Shown: in pieces, positions 30,201 to 42,200 of the stretch
Layout of the letters: every line of letters begins with the position of its first letter
Numbering within the stretch: the stretch's first letter is position 1
Assembly: GCA_903813345.2 (NCBI GenBank)
Contig: CAIIXF020000005.1
Span: 40,651,394-40,715,393, forward strand
Direction: 5' to 3'
From: Owenia fusiformis
Lineage: Eukaryota; Annelida; Polychaeta; Sabellida; Oweniidae
DNA length: 64,000 nt
The notes under the pieces: model-generated
Databases searched by the model: none
Told to the model about the DNA's origin: nothing
What the model saw: the letters and a program-made list of their open reading frames with translations, nothing else
Position numbers and translations under genes: made by a program

Positions 30201-33200
30201 AACCTTGTTATGACCACCTTGGATAGACATGCTACAAAACAAACACATTTATATTCGTGGCCTTATATTATGGTATAATCTGGGATGAATATACCAAAGA
30301 ATTTAAATCTGCATGAAAGCAATATGATTCAAGGAATTTTTTACACTGTTGATCAACCTGTAGGGTTAATAAACATAGTTTTGATATCTACCGAAGTGGT
30401 GTTAAAAGTGATCCCAGTCGATAATAAAAGGCCTCAAACATTTTGCACATTCACATTGAGTGCCATGCTAATTTATCAATCTTCTCTATTACCTCCCAAT
30501 AACTCTGGTTCTGTTATTCTTTTCAATATCATTCTTTGCCATCTCTATGGCACAGAGTATCGTCCTGCAAGAATAACAAATTATATATATTTACACATGA
30601 ATAACTACTTTAATAATACTTTGTACATTATTGTAGTTTTGTGCGGTGTAGCCACCCTCAACCCCCTAACTTAATGACCCCAGTACATGTACTTACAACC
30701 ATATATAACCTCATGTTGTAACATATATTCAAATTCAGAGACCCCTTCATACCATGTTAACTTCCTGTCTTATCAGACACATGGTACATCTTCAAAATTC
30801 TCTAGAATATATCTTTACTCAAGTGTCATAGCTATTACATGAAATGTCTATACTGTAGTGTCATGGCTATTACATAAAATGTCCTTACTGAAGTGTCATA
30901 GCTTTTACATAAAATGTCCTTACTGTAGTGTCATAGCTGTTACATAAAATATCCTTACTATAGTGTCATAGCTTTTACATAAAATGTCCTTACTGTAGTG
31001 TCATAGCTGTTACATAAAATGTCCTTACTGTAGTGTCATAGCTGTTACATAAAATGTCCTTACTGAGGTGTCATAGCTGTTACATAAAATATCCTTACTA
31101 TAGTGTCATAGCTGTTACATAAAATGTCCTTACTGTAGTGTCATAGCTTTTACATAAAATATCCTTACTGTAGTGTCATGGCTATTACATAAAATATCCT
31201 TACTGTAGTGTCATGGCTATTACATAAAATGTCCTTACTGAAGTGTCATAGCTTTTACATAAAATGTCCTTACTGTAGTGTCATGGCTATTACATAAAAT
31301 GTCCTTACTGAAGTGTCATGGCTATTACATAAAATGTCCTTACTGAGGTGTCATAGCTTTTACATAAAATATCCTTACTGTAGTGTCATGGTTATTACAT
31401 AAAATGTCCTTACTGAAGTGTCATAGCTTTTACATAAAATGTCCTTACTGTAGTGTCATAGCTGTTACATAAAATGTCCTTACTGTAGCGTCATAGCTTT
31501 TACATAAAATATCCTTACTGTAGTGTCATGGCTATTACATAAAATGTCCTTACTGAAGTGTCATAGCTTTTACATAAAATGTCCTTACTGTAGTGTCATA
31601 GATGTTACATAAAATGTCCTTACTGTAGTGTCATAGCTTTTACATAAAATGTCCTTACTGTAGTGTCATAGCTGTTACATAAAATGTCCTTACTGAAGTG
31701 TCATAGCTTTTACATAAAATGTCCTTACTGAAGTGTCATAGCTTTTACATAAAATGTCCTTACTGTAATGTCATAGCTTTTACACAAAATGTCCTTACTG
31801 TAGTGTCATAGCTGTAACATAGAAATGTCCTTACTGTAGTGTCATGGCTATTACATAAAATGTCCTTACTGTAGTGTCATAGCTGTTACATAAAATGTCC
31901 TTACTGTAGTGTCATAGCTGTTACATAAAATCTCCTTACTGTAGTGTCATAGCTGTTACATAAAATGTCCTTACTGTAGTGTCATAGCTATTACATAAAA
32001 TGTCCTTACTGTAGTGTCATAGCTGTTACATAAAATGTCCTTACTGAGGTGTCATAGCTGTTATATAAAATGTCCTTACTGTAGTGTCATAGCTGTTACA
32101 AAAAATGTCCTTACTGTAGTGTCATAGCTGTTATATAAAATGTCCTTACTGTAGTTTCATAGCTGTTACATAAAATGTCCTTACTGTAGTTTCATAGCTG
32201 GTACATAAAATGTCCTTACTGTAGTGTCATAGCTGTTACATAAAATATCCTTACTATAGTGTCCTAGCTGTTACATAAAATGTCCTTACTGAGGTGTCAT
32301 CGCTGTTATATAAAATGTCCTTACTGTAGTGTCATAGCTGTTACATAAAATGTCCTTACTGAGGTGTCATCGCTGTTATATAAAATGTCCTTACTGTAGT
32401 GTCATACATGTAGCTGTTACATAAAATTTCCTTACTGTACTGTCATAGCTGTTATATAAAATGTCCTTACTGTAGTTTCATAGCTGTTGCATAAAATGTC
32501 CTTACTGTAGTGTCATAGATGTTGCATAAAGTGTCTTTACTGTAGTGTCATGGCTATTACATAAAATGTCCCTACTGAAGTGTCATAGCAGTGTGGGAAA
32601 TAAGCATTTTTGGTGTCTGGACAAATTTGTCCAGTCACTTTAAAACACTCTGGACAATTTTTTTTTTGACTGATTAAAATTTTGACCAGTCAGTTTAAAA
32701 AAACACTGGTCATTTTTTTTAAAAATAAATTAAATGAAATACATACACCAGGGGGAGGGAATAAATCATTCATCTTGCAGTATATAAAAATACATATTAA
32801 TTAATACTAAAAGTCAAATTAATAACTGTAGAACTTTATTTCATGCATTAGGCCTATACATGTTCTACATGTTTTAGTGTTACATATTTTTCATTATGAG
32901 TTTAAGTTTGTCAATGACTTGTTCTTCGGACATGTCACACTCAGATTCAAATCCCTCGTCCTCTGACTCATCATCCACTACATCATTCTCAACATTCACA
33001 TTTGCACCCACATTCACATTCTCATCCTCAGAATCAATCACACAAGCATCCTTACCTTCATCCAGTTTCACACTGTCATCTTCCCTTTCCTCTGGTACAC
33101 TATCATTCACATCAGTACCTGTCCCACCCATATCCCTGTCCTTCACATTCATCCTTGTCAGACCAAGTCTCTCCCTTCTCTTACACACATTCCTCCAATG

Positions 33201-36200
33201 ATCAATGGAATTGTTAGGACTGAATTGATCAATGGCTGTTGTTCCGAGTTTAACTTTCATTAAAGCACACAGTTTTTTATTTGACAGTTTTGTCTAGCCT
33301 TGCCCAAGTCGGTCTCTTTTATTTATCTTGATTTCTATTATGACCGCCGGTAGTAATTCAAGATCAGATAAGTAAAACACTGACTTGGGCAAAGCTAAGT
33401 TTTGTCCTCCTGTTTGTTTTTGTTAACTTCATTGTAGAGAACCCTCTCTCAATATTGCCTGCACTTGATGCTGGGATAGATCGTATTTAGCGCCTTAACT
33501 GTATGCAGTATTATGTCTACCGCTTCGAAAATTGAATCATTCTGCAGCATTAAACCGCGACCGGAAGCTATTATTTAGTAGCAAAACTACGTGCGTTCGT
33601 TGTTTAATTGAAAGGTGTTCACAATTTTTAAGCGATCACAAATTTATCATATTCTAGGCGGAATGAAAAATGAAAATAATTTTCGAACATCGAAGACAAT
33701 TTCTCCTAAAATCTCGATGATTACTTAGGTCTGTTGGTAAGTAATATATCAGAGGCAAAGAGGGAAGATACGATCACGTCTCTGTAATATCTCTCCCGAC
33801 AATTTTGACCAGAACGTTTGAAAAGGCCTCGACAAATATTTTTTCAGACTCGAAATTTGTCGATTGTTGAGTGCTTATTTCTCACACTGCATAGCTGTTA
33901 CATAAAATGTCCTTACTGTAGTGTCATAGTTGTTACATAAAATGTCCTTACTGTAGTGTCATAGCTATTACATAAAATGTCCTTACTGTAGTGTCATAGA
34001 TGTAACATAAAATTTCCTTACTGTAGTGTTATAGTTGTTACATAAAATGTCCTTACTGTAGTGTCATAGATGTAACATAAAATGTCCTTACTGTAGTGTC
34101 ATATGTTTCATAAAATGTCCTTACTGTAGTGTCATAGCTATTACATAAAATGTCCTTACTGTAGTGTCATAGATGTAACATAAAATGTCCTTACTGTAGT
34201 GTCATAGATGTTACATAAAATGTTCTTACTGTAGTGTCATAGATGTAACATAAAATGTCCTTACTGTAGTGTCATAGTTGTTACATAAAATGTCCTTACT
34301 GTAGTGTCATAGCTGTTACATAAAATGTCCTTACTGTAGTGTCATAGCTGTTACATAAAATGTCCTTACTGTTGTGTCATAGTTGTTACATAAAATGTCC
34401 TTACTGTAGTGTCATAGCTATTACATAAAATGTCCTTACTGTAGTGTCATAGATGTAACATAAAATGTCCTTACTGAAGTGTCATAGCTGTTACATAAAA
34501 TGTCCTTACTGTAGTGTCATAGTTGTTACATAAAATGTCCTTACTCTAGTGTCATAAAATGTCCTTACTGTAGTGTCATGGCACCATATTCATTCTCCAG
34601 CTGCAATATATGAATTGTTGCATCAGGGGCAACACCAGTTGTAGCTCCTGCTATGATGCCTGCTACATGCGTACCATGTCCATCAACACTCAAGTCTTGC
34701 CCTGAACCACCACTGGCATCATAGACCTACAATATCCTAAATAGCCTTTCATCAAGCCCCTGTTTTTCTCCCCTCCCCGATTTCTTCCTAATACAGGATG
34801 AACTTGATACTAGGAAGGGAGTAGGCAGAGGCATGGTGCAACTTGTGCAAGATTACATGTTGAAGTTTAGCTAATTTGATGGCAGGATCAGAGAACATAA
34901 CACAATATACAGTACACAATACAATTTTGTGAATGCATTTTTGTACTTACTGTTTGTATTCTGCCACAGAATTCAGGATGTTTCAGATCTACTCCTCTGA
35001 TGAATATAAAGAATGTATTAATTACAATATCTGTATGATGATATCAAGTAGATTAGTGATATTGAAGTATAAAGCATAATTAAAAGTATTTTGTCTGGGC
35101 TTCCTTGCCTTTAACTACCCATGTTAATTTATCACTTTATTATCCTATACATACGTGTCAAATATGTAGACATGAACACCTTCTCCAGTACCTATAAAAT
35201 GAGTGTAATCTATTCTGCATTTTGCCTTGTAAATATTTAAAGGCCGGCAGTTTAGGCATATTTAAAAGGTATACATGTAGTATGGTACATATTCAAATGG
35301 TACAGTTAGACAAATCAAGAAGGCACTGTTTAGACATATTCAAATGTAAATTAGCTATTTTATCATCTATGACTTTCTTTATATTGACACCGTACATATT
35401 TTGTACCTTTGATGTTAACAGATCCACTGAGCCAGCTGCATGATATACCATCACACTTTGCCCTGGTGTCTGTGAAACCATCAAGACTGTCAGCTCCCTG
35501 AAAATCAATTTAACTTTTACTAATTGCTTTTTGGTTGATGAATTGATTGATTTGATTTACATGTATTTTGTGTCAATTGATAGGTTTTGTTATGTCCCCA
35601 CCACATAGTGTGGGGCCACATAGTGTGGGGCCATATTGTCGGCCTAGGCGCGTCCGTCTGTCCGTCCGTCCGTCTGTCCGTCCGTCTGTCTGTCCGTCTG
35701 TCTGTCCGTCCGTACGTCCGGGAGTTTTCTCCAAAACCGCTGCAGATATCACCTTCAAATTTTCAGGGATAATTTATGAGTGCATGCAAATGTGGATGAA
35801 AAAAAATTAACTCGATACCTACTTCCTGTCGGCCATTTTGAAGTCAAATGCTAAAATCCTTGTCTGCAAACTTTAAGAAAAACGGCTTAACAGTTGCTTT
35901 TAAAACTTTAACATCTTGTTCAGCTCACTTCATTCTAGATCTGATTAGGTTTTGGACCTGTTAGCTCAGTCATGTCAGCCATTTTGAATGTTTTAAGAAA
36001 AGTTAGCGCACGATAATACTTTGTATCATATTGAATGGTGTTTTTCAGTTTTCATGCTTTAACTTTTTAGTAGCTTTATAAATAATTTCAGGTGTACTTT
36101 GTTGTAAAAGCTTATGTTATTGTTAACAGTAGGTATATGTGATAATTTTGTAAAAAGATTTCAGCAAAAACTCATAATCACTTTTTTATTGTCGGCCATT

Positions 36201-39200
36201 TTGGATTTTTCCGTCCTAAAATCTTGTCTGTAAAGTCTTGTCTACGCGTTTTCAGGTGAACCGTTTGGTAGATCAATTTCAAATTTTCAGGAATGATTCT
36301 TAGTATGAGAATCTACATCTGATTAGTTTTTGGGCATTCTGGGTAAATGTCAAGGCAGCCATTTTGGATTTTCCGTCCTAAAATCGTGTCTGTAAAGTCT
36401 TGTCTACGCATTTTCAGGTGAACCGTTTGGTAGATCAATTTCAAATTTTCAGGGATGATTCTCAGTATGAAAATCTAGATCTGATAATTTTTACGGCATT
36501 CTGGATAAATGTCAAGGCAGCCATTTTGATCCTAAAATCTTGTCTGTAAAGTCTTGTCTACGCGTTTTCAGGTGAACCGTTTGGTAGATCAATTTCAAAT
36601 TTTCAGGAATGATTCTTAGTATGAGAATCTACATCTGATTAGTTTTTGGGCATTCTGGGTAAATGTCAAGGCAGCCATTTTGGATTTTCCGTCCTAAAAT
36701 CGTGTCTGTAAAGTCTTGTCTACGCATTTTCAGGTGAACCGTTTGGTAGATCAATTTCAAATTTTCAGGGATGATTCTCAGTATGAAAATCTAGATCTGA
36801 TAATTTTTACGGCATTCTGGATAAATGTCAAGGCAGCCATTTTGGATTTTCCGTCTTAAAATCTTGCCCGTAAAGTCTTGTCTACGCGTTTTTAGGTGAA
36901 CCGTTTGGTAGATCAATTTCAAATTTTCAGGGATGATTCTTATTATGAAAATCTAGAACTGATTAGTTTTTGGGCATTCTGGGTAAATGTCAAGGCAGCC
37001 ATTTTGGATTTTCTGTCCTAAAATCTTGTCTGTAAAGTCTTGTCTACACATTTCCAGGTGAACTGTTTGGTACATCAATTTTAAATTTTCAGGGATGATT
37101 CTTAGTATGAAAATCTAGAACAGATTAGTTTTTGGAATTCTGGATAAATGTCAAGGCAGCCATTTTGGATTTTCTGTCCTCAAATCTTGTCTGTAACGTC
37201 TTGTTTACATGTTTTCTGGTTAACTGTGTGAGGGATCAATTTCAAATTTTCAGGGGTGGTTCTTAGTATGAAAATCTAGAACTGACTAATTTTTTGTCAT
37301 TCTTGGTAAATTTTAAGATGGCCATTTTGGATTCTCCGTCCTCAAATTGTGTCGGTAAAATCTTGTCTACTCATTTTTAGGATAATCATTTGACAGGATT
37401 ACCCATAGGTGGGGACATATTGTACACGTTTGTGTTCTTGTTTACATTTCCTTTGGTCAAATGTTACCTATGCAGTGCCAGTGAGGCAAGGAACATAAAG
37501 CTTTCTGGTGATGAGACATGTGTTTTTAGTAGAATGTGTTGTAATATACTCATAGCCATACCCATGAAGCAGCCATCCTTGGCTTACAGCTTTCCTTGAT
37601 TGTACACATTCCCATTGGGTCTCCACCCCTCAGATGAGCAGAGGCACTGTTAAATACTGAACTCTCTGGTTTTGATGATGAAGATATAGGAGGTCTTGTT
37701 GTGGATGCAGTTGGTGTGGTTGTAGGTTCAGTTGGTGTGGTTGTAGGTTCAGTTGGTGTGGTTGTAGGTTCAGTTTTGATGGTTGAAGGTTCAATTTGGA
37801 TGGTTGCAGGTTCAGTTATTGTGGTTGTAGGTTTTGGTCTTCCTCTTCCCTTTCCCCTGGGCCTTCCTTCTGTGTAGAAGACACTGTCAGCTTCTATGAT
37901 TTCAACATTGTAGTCATCTAGTATCATGTGCAAATCACTGCAATACACACCATCAGGGCCGTCAGATGGGGGGGTGCGATGGGTGCGACCGCACCCCCCT
38001 TTGTCACCCCCCAAAATAAATTTGAAAAAAAAATTTAGAAAAAATAGTTTTTTTTGAAAAATATTTTTTTTTGAAAAATATTTTTTTTGTAATTTTTTTT
38101 CATTGACTCATACACTTCGAAAGTACCCAGAAAACACCAAATAGCATCTTGAAATTGTAAAATTTTCTAGGGGTATTGGCCACCTGTCACACCCCCCACA
38201 TAACAAATAGCTCCTTGATATAGTTAGTGTTTCTGGGGGACTTGCTCCCCCTCTTGCACTTGCATACACCCCCCCCCCCCTTCTGGCGCCCCCCCCTTCA
38301 CCCCCCCCCAAAAAAAAATGTGATTTTCACAAATTCTTTAATTGACACATACACTTTGAAAGTGCCCAGAAAGCACCAAATAGCGTTGTAAAATTGTAAA
38401 ATTTTCTAGGGGGAGTGGGCCACCCCTCACACCCGAAACAAAACAATGGAAAAGTTCTGAATTTGTTTTATGTATTGTCTCAGACACTTTTAAATTGCCC
38501 AAACATCATCAAATAGCTCTTTGATAAAGTTAATGATTCTGGAAGACTAGCACTTACTCGCCCTCTGGCATCCCCACTCCACCTCCCCCTCTGGCAGCCC
38601 CCCCCCCTTAACTCCCCCCCCCCCTTTGGGAAATAGGCACTTTTAGGCACAGACACTTTTAAAGTGCCCAAACTTCAGCGAATAGGACCTTGATATCGTA
38701 AATCTTGATATGGGGGACAAACACTTGCTCCCCCTCTGGCACCCCAGCCCCACCTCCCTCTGGCACCCCCCCCCTTGACACCCCCAAAATTTGAAAATTG
38801 TGATTGTTTTTCAATGTTTTTATTGACTAATACACTTTAAAAGTGCCCAGAAGCACCAAATATCATCTTTAAATTGCAAAAATTTCTAGGAGAGTTAGCC
38901 ACCCCTCACAACCCCCACAAAACAAAAGAAAATATGCCGAATTTCATGTATTGTCTCAGACATTTTTACCCTGCGCGCAGAATCTAGTTAAACTACACTC
39001 TGCCTAGTAGAGACCATATTACAGTTTAGTAGCCCCGCCCCCACGGCGGGTACCGGTGACAGTTTGGGTGATAAATCACTTCTGACCTACGCGCTGACAT
39101 TTCTTCCACCAATCAGCGAGCTTGAAGAAACACACGCCAAATGCGTTCTAATTAAATATGGGCATGTCATTGGTCAATTCCGGGCTCAACGATGAGGTCA

Positions 39201-42200
39201 GAAGGAATGACCATATATAGAACGTCGGTCAAATTTGGCCGACGAACACTGATTGGCGCGGTGAGTTCACAGGTTTATTTTAGTTTGAAAGAGTGAAGAC
39301 GAAGCTCTCTTTTAAGAAGTGAAGTCAAACGAATGCAAAGGGTAAGACATTTTTTAAGTGCCCAGACATCATCAAATAGCACCTTGATATGGTCAATGTT
39401 TCTGGGGGACAACCCCTTGCTCCCCTACTGGCACCACACCCCACTTCACCCTCTCATTGACTTTGACACCCCCAAAAGAATTTGAAAAAAATACACATTT
39501 TTCTTATTGACTCATAACGCACAGGCGTACCAGATGGTTGCAAATTCGCTCCAAATACAACCAAATTTCAAAATTTTCCTGGGGGAGAACCCCCAGACCC
39601 CCCTGAATGCTCGGTTTTTTACTCACTCAACTCTTATTCCAATGGTGGTGGCGTACTACTTGGAAACTTACACTTTGAAAGTGCCCAGAAAGCACCAAAT
39701 AGCATCTCAAAACTGTAAAATTTCTGGGGGAGTGGACCACTCCTCACACCCCCCCCCCCCACAAAACAATTGGAACGTTTGAAAGTTGCATTTGTTAATT
39801 CCAAACCAATATAGGGAGTAACTGAGCCCCCCCCCTCTGACTAACGCGATTTGATTTACCCAGCAAAAAAATTGACAATTTTATATTCTCTTTAGTAAGC
39901 TAAAAACCGCACCCCCCTTGGAGAAAAGTGTCTTACGGGCCTGACCATGTTTAGTTCAAATGATATTTTTTCTTGAACTTAAAATCATTTTCCTGTAGAA
40001 AGACATCCAAATTGAATGTTTTGAAGATGTTTGATTGAAATCAGATTTATCATTGTCATCATCAGTGAACATCATGCTCGGGTTTTTCATTTTTTATATT
40101 AGATGTTCATCATTTAAATTCAAACATGACTGTGCTCTAATTGGATTTCTCAACCAATCATGTGATCATTAGATATTAAGTAAATAGCACATGGAAAACA
40201 TAATAGATGCTTGACTCTTGCTTGATTGCAAGTCTTGCAATGCCTTGTGTTGGGCTGCGACGATCTCTATGAATAAAATCATTGTCTCACATGCTGTAAT
40301 TAAACCAATTTGAACACAGAATTCCATTTAGTAAATCATCAGCAAATAAGAAAAAAGAATCATCAAAGGTTTAGCGTAGATTGCCCCTATTCTGCAATTC
40401 AGGCATTATTTTATGACTACATAAAGGCACACGTGTGGCTCAATGCATCTATGATTTATCATAAACTGAGATTGTTTAATGTAATTAAAAATTTAACCCT
40501 TCAAAGACTAAGTCATGACCCACGTACATGGGTATGTGGGTACGAGGTAGGAGGTTTTTTATACAAAGCCATGAACGAAGTTCAGTAGGGATGTAGTGAA
40601 CCCCTCTGCCAATCCTTATGTCAGTCAGTCCATCCGTTAATCTGAGATCTTTCTGATGTATAGCTTTATTATGCTCAAATGAAAGGCAATTTGGAGTAGA
40701 TTGGAAATATTGTATAGTTTTTCTGATTTGGGCCTCATAAAATTAAAAATGGCAACCTAATGTTGGATTTTGCAATAATATTCTGATCTCTTCAAAGTAT
40801 GGCTATATTATACTCAACTTGAAGAAATTTTAGAGTAGGTCACAATTATGGCATTGTTTTTCTGATTCATGCCTCAGAAAATTCAAAATGGCTGCCTAAA
40901 GCAGGAATTCGCTATTAAATATTGTAAGTGTCTTTGAAGCTCCTAGATGGAATACCTGCCAATTTAATCAAATGACATTATTGAATGACAACATGTTAGT
41001 GAGAAGAACATTTATTGTTTAATAATACATACATCATATATATACACAATGGGTTATTGTAGTAAAACTAACACTTTTCAACCTCTACATCCACAACATG
41101 AAATTACTGTTTTGTATAATATTTGCTATTGATTTTTTATTATTAAATGTTGAATTATTTATTTTTTAATTCATGGCTTCATAGAAATGCTTGTGAATTA
41201 CAAATTTAGATTGTTTGTATAATGTTAATGTATGATATAACAATACAAGCTAACATTTTCAAGATAAAATATTATCTGATTGCATTGGTACTTGAAAGAC
41301 AATCATGAATATATACTTTTATTGACTCTATGGATGTCATGGCTTGACATATTAGTCAGTACAAATTTAAAGCAAACTCCACTACTGTCATTATACAATA
41401 AAGTATATACACACATAACCATCGAGGCGTCAAGAATATATTGATGGATAGAATTTGTCAGTTTTATGCTTCAGTATCCTTGAAATCTGCTGTACAGGGC
41501 GTATAAAAAAAACGCAACAAGTAGTTATCTCATAAAATCACAAAACTAGTGATGACTACATCAATTTCATTCAATGTACTATAAAGCCATGTCTCTCCTC
41601 TTTGCAATGATATGTCATTCATTCACATGTGGTAATGGTTGGGTGAGAAATCCTTCCATTTGCACAGTGGGTCAAAATCGGCTCTTGGCCAAGTTTTAGA
41701 TATTGCAAAAATCAGTGCATGGGCTAAGTGCCAATGGAAGTTCCCCTGACTTGAATTGTTGTGACTTTTTCTTTCGGAGCTATCTCAGGAGCATCTGTGC
41801 TCACAATTCCTCCACCAGACATTGCAAAACCTCGAGAAAGAATTGCCCATGGGCTGCTTTTCTCTGCTTTAACCCACAGATGACTCAGGGCTGAACCATG
41901 CATGACGTGGACAGATGAGCGCATCTTTATGTGCAAGGAAGTGGTGGCAATTTGTAGGGGTATAGGGTGTATTCTTGCAAGATTATGAGTATGAACACTT
42001 TACTGTCTATGCCACACCTGTCACATCTTCTTCCAATATACCCTATGCCCCTTGTACTGACTTTCGCAATGTTTAAAACTTGGGTCCGAGCTGAATTTTG
42101 CCCCATTTTGCAAAATTAATGATTATTTGGCCAGCCATGACTCCCTCTGCATGAATGATATTCCATTGCAAAGAGGAGTAATTTGGCTGCAGGATGCAGT

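Larger units (their letters stand above)
32589..33889 (-). mobile_element. hAT-like element with 5-bp duplication inside the minisatellite
   Basis: 1301 bp. Terminal repeats are CAGTGTGGGAAATAAGC and the complement of GCTTATTTCTCACACTG; the duplication CATAG occurs at 32584-32588 and 33890-33894. It carries the C-terminal end of a hAT transposase (32880-33490) and a nested 103-bp MITE (33295-33397). The 5-bp duplication suggests the hAT5 group. Confidence 0.8.
30805..34568. repeat. 35-bp minisatellite in protease intron 8 (interrupted by a hAT element)
   Basis: Two blocks, about 30805-32588 (~50 copies) and 33890-34568 (~19 copies), are split by the hAT-like element 32589-33889. The plus-strand monomer is GTCCTTACTGTAGTGTCATA + GCTGTTACATAAAAT, with variants (GTT/ATT, TAG/GAG, GTCC/ATCC). 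Read in the gene's direction, each unit contains ATGACACTACA|GTAAGGAC, which is the exact 3' end and donor site of exon 8 (34569). Confidence 0.95.

Noticed and set aside
32896-33217. Plus-strand Ser/His-rich small proteins
   Set aside because: They are antisense to the hAT transposase C-terminal tail, whose motifs are recognisable on the minus strand.
35568-35810. SVRPSVRP-type small ORFs (also at 21074 and 61262)
   Set aside because: Translation of the CCGT microsatellite of Helentron-like elements.
37550-38014. The whole 154-codon frame as one protein
   Set aside because: Only 37562-37937 fits the protease splice pattern; the 5' part is transposon sequence and the 3' part is intron.
38108-38671. 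Gly-rich small proteins on the minus strand
   Set aside because: Translation of C-homopolymer-rich repeat blocks in the hAT-like element.
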